Shown here piece after piece: positions 49,560 through 59,900 of a DNA stretch of 64,000 nucleotides. Origin of the DNA: Pempheris klunzingeri (lineage: Eukaryota > Chordata > Actinopteri > Acropomatiformes > Pempheridae); NCBI RefSeq assembly GCF_042242105.1, contig NC_092016.1, positions 14,336,501 through 14,400,500 on the forward strand, in the 5' to 3' direction. Each line of letters opens with the position of its first letter. Positions within the stretch are counted from its first letter, which is position 1. Position numbers and translations under genes: made by a program. Below the pieces are notes generated by a model. That model was not told the origin of the DNA, ran no database searches, and saw only the letters and a program-made list of their open reading frames with translations.

Positions 49560-49720
49560 GCTATTTTTGGTGTTTGACCAGTTAGCCGTAGCGCAGCGTA
49601 GCTAGCTAGTGGTTCGTGTGGTGGTTTCTATGGTAACTGATGGACCGACTGACGTCTCATCTGTCAGTTCTCGTTGATTGTCGCGAGAGGGCGTGCTGGT
49701 GTAGCTGCTGCTATCCAGTT
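49560..49720 (-). promoter_or_regulatory. cfap161: CpG-rich promoter region of cfap161
   Basis: Locally dense CpG (tagccgtagcgcagcgtag, then gtcgcgagagggcg) just upstream of the first exon, containing the X-box. I see no TATA box. The transcription start was not located. Confidence 0.5.
49624..49637. promoter_or_regulatory. cfap161: X-box (RFX site) upstream of cfap161
   Basis: GTTTCT-AT-GGTAAC fits the RFX X-box pattern RYYNYY-N(1-3)-RRNRAC at every position. It lies 128 bp upstream of the cfap161 ATG. RFX factors drive ciliary genes through such sites. Nearby are a CRE-like TGACGTCT (49650-49657) and a TCGCGAGA motif (49681-49688), typical of CpG-rich TATA-less promoters. Confidence 0.7.
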
Positions 49721-49839
49721 AAATATCCAGTGAATTCAGCTTGATCCCCTCTCACTGGAGCATGACGAGCTCAGGAGGAAATACTGACGGGTTACAAAAA
49801 AAAAGTAAACATACGTGCAGGATATTACAGTCTTAAAAC

Positions 49840-49863
49840 AATCAATCAATTAATTGATTGATT
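49840..49863. repeat. Perfect 24-bp palindrome upstream of cfap161
   Basis: AATCAATCAATT followed by its exact reverse complement AATTGATTGATT. It contains TGATTGAT on both strands (the PBX-HOX type core) around a central AATT. It lies 344-367 bp upstream of the cfap161 start codon. Confidence 0.9.
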
Positions 49864-50193
49864 AATTAAAAAAACACACACATAGAAGCAGGTACACACA
49901 CATGCGAGACTCACGTGGCGTTGTTATCATAATTATACTAAACTGCACACAATAATGCAAAAACGACATATTAATGGGTCTTCTACTATTTTTAATAAGG
50001 AGAAGAATAAGTTGTTAAACGTTCTGAATTCAGTGAATTACAGAATCGTAGAATCACAAATCAGTTTATGTACAATCCTTCACACTTACTTTAAAAATAA
50101 TATTATCTGCTCAAGTGTATTTAGTCTTTGTTTATATGCATAAATCAATTATAACAGCTGCAATTCAGGCTGAATCTGCATGTTTCTGCTGTC

Positions 50194-50198
<5 letters not shown>

Positions 50199-50233
<35 letters not shown>
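50199..50233. repeat. (GT)n microsatellite directly after the ceramide synthase stop codon
   Basis: About 35 bp of GT on the plus strand, which is (CA)n in the mRNA. It starts with the base after the TGA, so the 3'UTR opens inside a microsatellite. Confidence 0.95.
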
Positions 50234-50234
<1 letters not shown>

Positions 50235-53200
50235 AGTGGCCATTGGCTCGGCCTCTGGCTACAGAGCCATTTAAGTGATTCAGTTTGTGGCTTCTTTCCT
50301 TCAGTGAGTCACTGTCATCCTCTTCTTCATCACTCCTGTCGTCACCTTCCAACTGCGGGATGAGGAAGAGAAGAAAAGAGGTGGAAAATAAGGGCGAAAC
50401 AAAGACACAACAAATGTTACATGTGACTTGTAAAATTCGCATTGTTTTCACACACTTCTTTCCTTCACATTAATGAATATGCCTGTAAAGGCCACACACC
50501 TTGCTGAAGACGAGCTTGTAAAACATCCGTGATATGAGGAAAGCCCAGTAAAAGTGGAGCATCTGCAGAACCAGCAACATCACGTTGAAGAAGTAGTAGC
50601 CAAAGAAGGGAGCAAACTCTTCCAGTGGGTATACCCATGTACAGTGGATCAGCCTGTGTAAGACAAGCACGCATAATATTTTCGCACATTACACCAAGAT
50701 CACCTTCATACATCACGCTGCGTCCTTCCATTTCACATACGTACCAAAATGGAAAAATGACAAGTCTTGTCACCACAAAGAGAACGGTAAAGACCACAAA
50801 CATGGCGTTAGCAGTCTGGTGCCACTTAGTATAGTTGAACACCTTTGCACCCTGTTAGATAAAAATAGTGAAAAGAAACAGGTTCACTTCTTTGTCCGAA
50901 AGGAACCGTTTATAGACAGAACCTAAAATCACTACAGGCATATTTGCTACTGACATTTACTTTGAATTAAGAAAAAGGTCATTTCATTAGTGAGACTGTC
51001 TTGATATTTGCTGTTTAAAATAAAACTTTCCTGCCTACAAAGATATAAGCAATCAGTTAGACATCTTGAGTCCAGTTTCCACATATACACAAGTGTATGT
51101 GTTCCTGTGTATATGTAGAAATACATCTTTGCAATCTTAAATTACTTTGTGATGATAGGGAAACAGTTACTTTAACATGCACATACACTGATGTAGAAAA
51201 CAGCACAGACCTCAAGCAGCACGTCAGCAGAGTCATGAACTGCCATCACAAGCGTCCCAATACGGATGTAGTTTGAAATCCAGGAGAAACTAAGGAGAGT
51301 CAGTGTGGCAATATGATGAATCACCTGCTCTTTGAAGTCCTACATGCATGCACACACACACACACACACACAAACACACACACGACAGGTAAACATGTAT
51401 TTATTGCATCTTTATAACTTAAAATTGAATCACAGGTTTTGTTTTAAAACTGATGATCGGCTTGTGTGCATCAGTCTCTTGTAGACAAGTGGACAGGAAG
51501 AGAAGAGAGAACTCCCATGCTTCTTTTTGCAATAAACTTTATTAGAGACACAACGTTTCAGTCCTTAGACCTTCATCAAGTAAAGTATCAATCCTTTGAC
51601 CTTCACCACGTTTAACTGACTGAAATGTTGTAAAGCTGACACTCGAAAATGATGTGATGATAAGTTTTTGCAACGTTTTGTGGTGCATTGTGCATAATGA
51701 GTTCAGGTGAGATGAAATTAAACGCTTTAAATAAGTTTGATACTCCACTACTCCATTTTTTAAATTCCGCATACATCAGTACACTCACCTTTCGTTTCAC
51801 ATCAAATGTGAGGCTGAGGAGCAGAGAAAGGTAGAAGCCCATTTCCAAGAGATAATACCAGTACTGAGATGACAGCATGGACTGCAATGATGCATAACAC
51901 ACATACAGATGTTTGTCACTGTGTATACTGTATAATTTTACAAGCCATCCTGATGGCAATGGCAAAGCTACTTACTTGTTTAGGGAATCCAGCCCAAACC
52001 TCCTTGAGATTATAAAGCCAAGGTTTCTACAGCCAACAATAAAAGAGAGGGAGAGGAGTGTGAGCGGGGGGGTTGGAGAACAGCCTTGAGAAAATGCAAC
52101 AAGGGTGAATATTGGCCACAAGCTCATGCATGTTTGTCTGCCATGTCAACTGCCACAGTGTGAGAAAAACCCTGGAGCACAGAGAGACATGAGTTATGAA
52201 GACAGACAAGGAGTTTCACATACTGTTCACAGAGAAATCAGAAAAAAAAAAGAAGTAGAGAAAGACAGTATAAGGAGAGAGAAATGTTTCACAGCAGCAG
52301 AGCGAACAATTATAACAATACATAAAACATGGGAACAGACCAAAACTACTTACGTCGTGGAGAGCAAGGACTCCACAGACAAATGCAAAGAAATAAAACA
52401 CACATCTCCAACTGTTGACAGACAATAACAATGTCACATATTTACACATGTACACTTGTGTTCTCACATTACTGTATAATCACACACACAAGCACATGTA
52501 CCTGGCCTCACAGAACCTCTTGCGTAGCCCTGCACGCTCCTGGTTCCTCCTCCTCCTGAACCAGACTTGAACTCTCCTCTCTGGCCAACTGGTCTTCTTA
52601 CACAGAGACCTCACATCATCCTGAGACACAATCCAAGGGAAACAATCCAGCTGTCACTCTCTTTCCACCCCAGGATGCACGCTCTCTACAGTTAAACAAT
52701 TTAGTCGCCACCTTTACTGTCTGATGAGCAACATTGGATCCACGTCTAATTTTCTGTGCCTCAAATTTCAGTAAAAACAGTAAAAAAACCAGTTTATGTT
52801 TATTCAACTCCAAGTGTATGTTTGTTCACACATGGCTTCATTCTTTTCAATTCTGTAGTGAACTTTGTTGTAAATCTCGTTTTGGAGTTTCCATGGAGAA
52901 GTGCTCTAAGCATATAAAACCATACAAAATGCTGTATATAAAATGCTGTTTATTTGAGACTGCCGTATGGGCACAACAAACCATCTTTGTTTTTCAGTGA
53001 AACGGCCAGTTTGACATACCTGTGATGGAACCTGTGCTTGGCTGCAGAAGTAGTTTTCCAGGATGAGGTTTGGCTCTGCTTTGAGACGTACCCTGTCTCT
53101 GATTCCCCAAACATCAGCCAGTGGTGTGGCCAGGTAGCTGCACAACAGCACACAAGCAGCATTGCAATAAATATTTGTCATAACAAATCATCTGGTGCAG

Positions 53201-53507
53201 CTGTTTCTTTGGAGTGTAACATTGCTCCAGACAGTTTGTGCAACATAATCCCAGTATTCTGAGACCACACATCTGCATTGCCAAACTCGCTCACTGACAG
53301 CAGGCACTTTTCCTCACATACTCTATATTCTCACCTCTCAAACAGGTATCTGACTAGGAGCAAGCAGAGAGCACAGGGTAGAGCAGCGTAAAGGTGAGAG
53401 GCTTTAGCATAGACACGACCTTCGCTGTCCTCCAGGTCAGACCAGGAGACTTTTTCTGGCAGCCACAGACGCTCCCACCACAGCCACTCACTGACTGTCT
53501 GCAACAT
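50233..53507 (-). CDS. cers3: Ceramide synthase (CERS2/CERS3-like), complete, 10 exons, 373 aa
   Basis: ER membrane enzyme that N-acylates sphingoid bases with very-long-chain acyl-CoA to give (dihydro)ceramide. Exons: 53335-53507, 53020-53137, 52502-52620, 52354-52411, 51976-52026, 51789-51881, 51211-51339, 50745-50851, 50500-50653, 50233-50352. Every phase joins. The N-terminus is MLQTVSEWLWWERLWLPEKV. A Hox-like domain with VQVWFRRRRNQERAG follows, then the TLC domain with the catalytic His pair in QVIHHIATLTLLSFSW and DSADVLLEGAKVFNY. The acidic tail has the ceramide synthase DxRSDxE motif (DDRSDEEEDDSDS). It resembles mammalian CERS2 at least as much as CERS3. The symbol rests on linkage to igf1r, since human CERS3 and IGF1R are both at 15q26.3. 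The start is the first in-frame ATG and matches CERS2. Confidence 0.92.
51211..51339 (-). CDS. cers3: Ceramide synthase exon with the Lag1p/TLC catalytic motif
   Basis: 43 codons, phase 0 at both ends. It holds the adjacent His pair (IHHIATLTLLSFSW) and the downstream NYIRIGTLVMAVHDSAD segment. Together these form the core of the Lag1p motif needed for ceramide synthase activity. The residues I know as essential are intact, so the enzyme is probably active. Confidence 0.93.
51350..51383. repeat. (CA)n microsatellite in a ceramide synthase intron
   Basis: Interrupted CA repeat 11 bases upstream (in the transcript sense) of the exon with the His pair, so (GU)n stands next to that exon's acceptor. 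Confidence 0.9.
51475..51610 (-). repeat. 3'-end fragment of a dispersed repeat in a ceramide synthase intron
   Basis: The minus strand reads GATGAAGGTCTAAGGACTGAAACG, shown in two parts as GATGAAGGTCTAAGG and ACTGAAACGTTGTG, and then TAATAAAGTTTATTGC. This 'GATGAAGG...GAAACGTTG...AATAAA' arrangement is familiar from the 3' ends of vertebrate dispersed repeats. The family was not identified and the boundaries are approximate. Confidence 0.45.
52502..52620 (-). CDS. cers3: Ceramide synthase exon with the Hox-like domain
   Basis: 39 codons plus two bases encoding DDVRSLCKKTSWPERRVQVW and then FRRRRNQERAGLRKRF. This is the truncated homeodomain-like segment of vertebrate CERS2-6, with its basic cluster. 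The next exon (52354-52411) starts the following membrane segment. Confidence 0.92.
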
Positions 53508-54311
53508 GCTGCTGGGAAACACAGAGATCACCTATGAAAGAAACATCTACTTGTACAACTATGATGCAAAACATTTTGCTTCATGTTGCTTAACAGTGGG
53601 TGGAGATTGGTCCACTTGTTTCCAACACAAAACATGAGCTCACTGATATAATGTGGCTAGATTTTTTTCTACCTTTAAAAGAAAGTTTGATTTTAAGACT
53701 CAAAGTAAGACTGGATTGAAAATTAGTTAAAGTGTATTTATCTATTTTTTCCAATTACAGCATGAAAGAAGATCAGGTGGCCAAAGTTGTTTGTGTTCAC
53801 TGTAATTCTACAGCAGTTTTTAAAAAAAATAAACTGAACGCCGCACATAGGCTGGCATGCTAATGCAGCTAGGGCTCTAGTCCACATGGATCAGCAGCCA
53901 AATATGCATCACATTTTCGTCTTGAATCTGCAGCGCTAATTTTTGGTTGTGGGCACTATCATTTGCCACAATCTCCTACAGGTCTCTGTCAGTACAACTG
54001 CTCTGTGGACATGCAATGATAAAGGTATACAGTAATTTGGAGATGAAAAACACGTACAATACACAATAGATTCCAAAGGGCAAGGGAGATAATGAAGGGT
54101 GAGAAGCAATTCTCCGGGAGATTAGAGAGAAGTAAAGTCCTTTCTCTTGTGGACTCTGCCCATAACAGAGTGTAGATAAAAGCATGCTATTTGAGCAGTT
54201 AGAAAACTACTTTCAAAATACACCATCGTGACTGTCTACAATAACATAAATAGTTATAGATATTTGATCTATAAATATTTGAAGTCAGTATGGGGAAACA
54301 AGCGTACGTAC

Positions 54312-54400
54312 CTGCAAGCAGAGTTGTCAAGACAAGTTTCAACAGAAGAGAGGGAGGCTGAGCCAGAAGATGGATTCACCACGTGTGACAGAAACTAAAG
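54312..54400 (-). other. cers3: Possible 5'UTR exon of the ceramide synthase gene
   Basis: The minus strand reads TTGCAG|GTACGTACG at 54312, a near-perfect donor with no other gene to use it. A matching acceptor (TTTCATAG at about 53532) lies 24 bases upstream of the start codon. The upstream limit of 54400 is arbitrary. Transcript data are lacking, so this is inference from splice signals only. Confidence 0.3.
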
Positions 54401-55898
54401 TCTTCAATTTAAAAAATCTCCAGTTTCATGCCTACAAATTTCCAAGTGATTTCGTATTCAGTTCTTTGTTTCATGTCCCGTATAGTTTACATCCATTATG
54501 TATACACATGCCCATGTATACACACATACTCACCTTCAGTATGTCCAATGTGAGATGTACTGTGTGTTTTCCAGGGACCTGTCTGTGTGAAGCCTGTCTG
54601 TTACTCATACAGTTCACGTACTGCTCTTGTTCCCATCAGATAACAGCCCTGTTAGATCCTATATGTTCACTCTATGTTCAACTATTGTGCAGCAGTTCTT
54701 CAAAGAGCAAAAAGTTGTATTCACTCATGAGGTCATGCTTTCCCTAATCTGTGCAATTTTCCTCATTGTGCATGAGGAAAGTGAGGGGCTCCAGTGAGTG
54801 TGTTGATTTTAGAGCATGTGTGTGGTCGCTCACCTGGTTAGAAAGAATGGGATCGTTCCCTCCCACTCTGCCTGCTATTGTGATCACACCCTTGTAGTTG
54901 CAGCAACTCCTTTAGGGTAAGGTTAGCTCAGCACTGGAAGCCCACAACTGCTGGTGGAGCATTTTGTATTTTGAGTTGTAAATAGTAAGCTGCAGCAGCC
55001 ATCTGAGTGTGCGATTGTTTGTGTACCCTCACCTGCAAGAATTCCTTTGGAATGCCGGGAAGCCCCCACAAAGGCCCCATTCACTGGTGGTGCAGGGAAG
55101 GAGGAGCCAGTGCAGGTTATGGATAGAGGAGAGTCTCTCATACACAAAGAGACAGAGAGAGTGAAACATCACTCTGCATTGTTAGCTGTCTGGATTAATA
55201 ACAACCGTATCATTACAAATCAAGTTACCCTGGCTACAATGGACTATTTCCCCTGCTCAGTTTTCATGGGGAAAATTGTAATTTCTGACACTTCACTGTT
55301 TCTTTATAATACTAATACTTTTGCAGAAGAACTTTTAAATTGTTAGGTTTCAGAGTGATACAAAATAAAGCAACTCATCAGTGAGCATCCCAGTAGAGAA
55401 CACAGGACCCCAGATCATTTCGTGGTGTTTCACCATACACCAGAGGGGGGCAGCAGAGACAACACAATGGAGCTATCAGTGTGGATATTGTCATCATCTG
55501 CCAATTAGGATTTACTCGTGGCATGTTATGAATGTTGTGTTGTGTTTGGTCTCATGTTGAACATAATAACACCTAATAATATAATGTGATGATAATGTAA
55601 TACCATTTTTTTTTAATACCATAAAACCAACATAAACCCATAACCCACGAGAGACTGGAAGGGAAAACAGATATCAAAAATATGTCCTTCTTTTATTATA
55701 ATTTTACATTTTTATATATCAAAACCTCTAAAAAATAAACAGTAAATCTACAAGCATAACTGCTGACTTTAGCTGTGCTGTATGTATTTCCATCTTCCTC
55801 TTGTCTACAAGGCAGCACTGCAGCATGTGTGGTGCTGAAAATAACAGAGGAGCAGTGGCTACTGAACTGTGTCTTTGGGCAAAAACAAACCAACAAAA

Positions 55899-55919
55899 AA
55901 CAACAACAATAATAACAAT

Positions 55920-55953
<34 letters not shown>

Positions 55954-55962
55954 GCAACAACA
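55899..55962. repeat. (AAC)n microsatellite in the presumed anoctamin 3'UTR
   Basis: About 60 bp of AAC/CAA repeat with a few interruptions. It lies between the anoctamin stop codon and the candidate polyadenylation signal at 55692-55697, so the transcript would carry (GUU)n here. Confidence 0.85.
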
Positions 55963-56303
55963 AAATGGAGAATAGAAAGAGTTAAAGTTCCAGTGGTATT
56001 TTTTCTGGGCATAGCAGGGAGAGTTTCAGAGCAGTCTTTTCTCTGGATTGTCCAACACTCCCTTTGCCCAGATGAGCCCTAAACCACTGAGTAGCATAAA
56101 CATCTCTGGGAAGATTAAGAGGATAAACAGGACATTCAGTTGATCTGGATGGTCTCTCTTCCTCAGACCCCAGGTATTATGTATGCAGATAGGGTGGACA
56201 GACGGAGGGGTGAGGCTCCAGGCACAGACAAGAGAGGCTAATCTGGATAGTCCTCCCCCTCCCTGTGCTACCCTCTGTCCTTTCCCTTGCCTTCCAGCTC
56301 TCT

Positions 56304-56974
56304 TCATAGTGGTGGATTGCGCTTCAGTTCACTGGGGGAAGGGGGGATGCGGTCTCCCAGCTTTGTAAAGCTGGTGGAATGGCTAGGCTTGGTGGTGTGC
56401 TCCTCAGGATCGGGGGCTCTTTGTCGTGGAGGCAGGGTGGAGCACCGGGCTTTGCCCCTGGAGCGAGGCTGCTGAGGCGGAGGGCCTTTCAGCGCAAATA
56501 GTTCAATGGGGGCTTTGGGCTGTTGGGCTGACGGGGACTGTGTGGGATGTGGCGAGGATGAGGACACCGGGGTGTGTGGGGTAAAGAATGGGTTGGATGA
56601 TGCTGATAATGAAGAGCCCAGAGGAAGCAGGGGAGTGTGTGTGGCCGCCTGCTGGAACCTTGTGAGGCTGGTGGAATGGCTGGGTCGTGGCAGGCTGTAA
56701 CAAGCCTCAGCTCCTCTGTGGCGGGAAGGCAGGGTGGAGCAGCGGGCCTTTGCCCTTGAACCTGGCTCTCGGGGAGGAGGGGGAGCAATAAGTGAGAAGA
56801 GCCTAGTGTCAATATCTGATGTTGTAATGTCTGCCCTGGAGCCCTTCAGACTCTGAGATGAGCCTCTTTTGGATGATGGATGTGACGAGGGCTCCTGGTC
56901 TTTCTGATATTCCTGCTTGGAGCCTGAGCGGGGAAGCTCTTTATCTGTTGCTGGGCTTGATGAGGGCTCTTCAT
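56304..56974 (-). CDS. Anoctamin last coding exon: Pro/Ser-rich tail with a duplicated module
   Basis: Encodes 222 residues after the split Asp codon and ends at a TGA (56304-56306). It is rich in Pro, Ser, Arg and Gln. Two copies of a module occur. Copy 1 has [18 protein letters not shown], then ARCSTLPSR, then [11 protein letters not shown]. Copy 2 has [17 protein letters not shown], then ARCSTLPPR, then [12 protein letters not shown]. Nothing like it exists in the mammalian ANO1 or ANO2 tails I remember. The acceptor (CATATAG|AT) restores the phase-1 donor of the previous exon to Asp. The open frame spans the whole exon, so I call it coding. Confidence 0.82.
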
Positions 56975-59900
56975 CTATATGACAAGACATAGAAAAATTA
57001 ATAATAAGGTACAAGCATGACAAAATTACTTCAGTGAAAAGATGATGAATGATAAAGCAGATCATGCAAGTTGAAGCCAACAAAAGACAACAGATGCGTT
57101 AAGTTTTCTCCTCTTACCCAACATGCCCAGCTCACTCATGAAGGCGTCCAGATCAACAGTAAAATTCTCCTCCTGGCCTGCCTTTGCGCCAACTTCCTTT
57201 TCATCTTCCTTTCTTTCTCCTCCTTCCTCTTCTTCTTCTCCTATCTCTTTCTTATCATCCTCCTTCACATCTTCTCCATTTACTTGTCCATCTTTTTCCA
57301 TTTCTCTATCTTTTTCCATTTCTCCAACTTTTTCCATTTCTCCAACTTTTTCCATTTCTACAACTTTTTCCATTTCTACAACTTTTTCCTGTTCTGCATC
57401 TTCTTCCTTTTCTCCCCCTTGTACCTCGCCACCCTCATCTTCTCCTTCACCTCCTTGCTCTTCCTGTCCATTTCCTTCAACTTCTTCAAGTGACTTTGCA
57501 ACCTCTGGATCAAAGTCAATGGTCCCTCTGGGCTCATCCAGATTGATCTCAGCCTGTTCTTCCTCCTCTATCACTGGCTGCTCCTCTTGTTCTTCCGGTG
57601 GTGCCTCCACCACAATGTCTATGGTACTGAAGCGGGGAACGGAGCGTCTTGGGCCGTGAGATTTGACATGAGCGTCTTGGTCTTGATTCAACAGAAACTC
57701 CATCAGCATCATGTTCTCTTTCTTCAGCTGTTCCCGTAGAGATCGTGGTACGTCGGGGATCATCCAGGCAACCAACATGCTGAGGAACATGGCGAGGTTC
57801 TGTAGGGAAAAAGACAAAAAAATGTTTTTTTTACTATATCATACATATTTCTAGGTTTAAGTAGCTGCAAAAAAGAGGATAAATCGCCGTTACGATGTAC
57901 AGGGATGCACCGCTCTGCTGGATTGGTATCCGGGTGATACTGACCTTATTAAACTGATTGGGTATCACCAGACGTGACTAATCCACATCCGCATTACAGA
58001 TGTACTTTGTCAGTGTCATTATAAAATTCAGTGTTTTCAGATACACTAATTCAGCCATGGCGGGCCTCAGTTTTTAATGTCATTGCAATCCCTGGCCTCA
58101 TGTTACCTTTCATAAAATAGCCAATGAGCAGAGAGAGATATCAGACCAAGGATATTTATCAGCAGAGACTCTAAGATGATCAGAATCAGCATCAGGAGAG
58201 AAAGGTTGGATCAGTGCATCCCTAATTATCCATAATGTTACATTAATGTGCCAGTAATAAAGGCAGACAATGGTGAGGAATGAGTGAAGCAGAATTTTAA
58301 AAGACAGGCCTTCACAATAGGGTTTGATGACACAGACATATGGGTGCTACAGCTAACTGTGCACAGCTATTAAAGAAAGCCACATATCTAATGGTTACTA
58401 AGGTGTTCAGGGATTTCAGAAAGACAGATTAAGGATATCAGATGCCACTTTTCAGATTGAAATTAAGATTAAGATTAAGATATTATATTCATACCTGGAA
58501 GAATATTACAAAGGCCAATTTTGCAGCCAGCACAGACCAGTACTGTTTTGAGAAGGTGTATGCATCTGGTTCCCACGGTGGGTCTCTGTAGTCCTTATAC
58601 CTGAAAAACACAGATGTTGCGAGTATTAGCAAGGAGGACCCTAGAGCAACATGAATGAACGTTGTTTACAATCCCAGAAAATCTGCTAATTCTTAGAAAG
58701 ATTTGCCTCAGCAAAATCCCTGCTATTAATGCCACATTTTACAGTTTCTGAAAACTCCAAACAACTCTGGGATTTAGGCAAAGTAAGAGTTAAGCTGCCT
58801 GGCTCAAGGATTTAAAGGGGAATCCAGAAAGGTCAAGGTTAAAGAGTCACTCTGACCTGCACATGGAGACTCCGGTGAAGAGGGTAGTGGTGGGCGCAGT
58901 GCCCGATGGGAAGTTGCTGACATTAAAGTAGGACAGTGAATGCTCTGTGTAGCCATTCATGGTGCCATTCACACTGTACATGTACTGGAAAACCATTCGC
59001 GGAACAAACTCTGACGTGAAGGAGATGACGAACGCCTGGGAAGACAAACACAAGAAAGCAGACATGTAGAAACGACCACACTGTATTATTATTATCATAT
59101 ACTACTGGGACATTAAGTGCTTATTAGCTGTATGGGCTAAAATCATTCATACAAAGAATTCTACACCAATAATATTATCTATCTGCAACAACTACTCTAA
59201 TGTCAATAATATTTCTTGTGAATTCTCTCCATCTGTGTTGAATGCATTTAGAAACTATTTCAATGTGTTACATATTGACCTGAAACTCAATATTGAAACA
59301 CATTATTTTGTTGAGTCTTGCTGAGCATCCTAACCACTTCAAAGACGTAACATGTATTGGATTTGAACCATGAATCTTTTTTTTTTTTTTGTTCAACATG
59401 GTTTTCTGACAAACATTTTTATGGGTAATTTTTAAGTGACTTTTCTGCTATTCCACTGATTGACAGTTGGCGGCTGTAATACATAAGAGTAACAGCAAAG
59501 GCACACATGAATGTATGTTTATTCACGCAAGCTTAAGAAAGACAGTCTCAAAGGTTATTGGCACAATAGACAAACAGACACACACACACTTACATTGGTA
59601 ATAACAGAGAACTTGCTGATTCCACAGAGAATGTTGTACCAAATCCCTGGACATAGCATGAAAGGAGAGAGAGAGGGTGAGAGAAGTGTGTCCATTCATG
59701 TCCATGTGTGCGTGTGTGCATGAGTTTGTGTATTTGTGTAAAGGAAGACAGACAGACATGGAGACAAAAAGACAAAAATGGAGGGGCAGAGAGGAGGAAA
59801 AGAAAAGAAAGTGATTAGAAGTTGCGGGATAGTTTATATCACATTCACACAGAGTGACTGACAGAGTGGACATGCTCTCATGTGTGGTCTGTACCTATGT

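Noticed and set aside
57071..57659. Long plus-strand open frames opposite the anoctamin tail exon
   Set aside because: They are the antisense of a Glu/Lys-rich coding exon, which naturally gives Ser/Phe/Leu-rich open frames. The minus-strand exon has proper splice sites and a family match.
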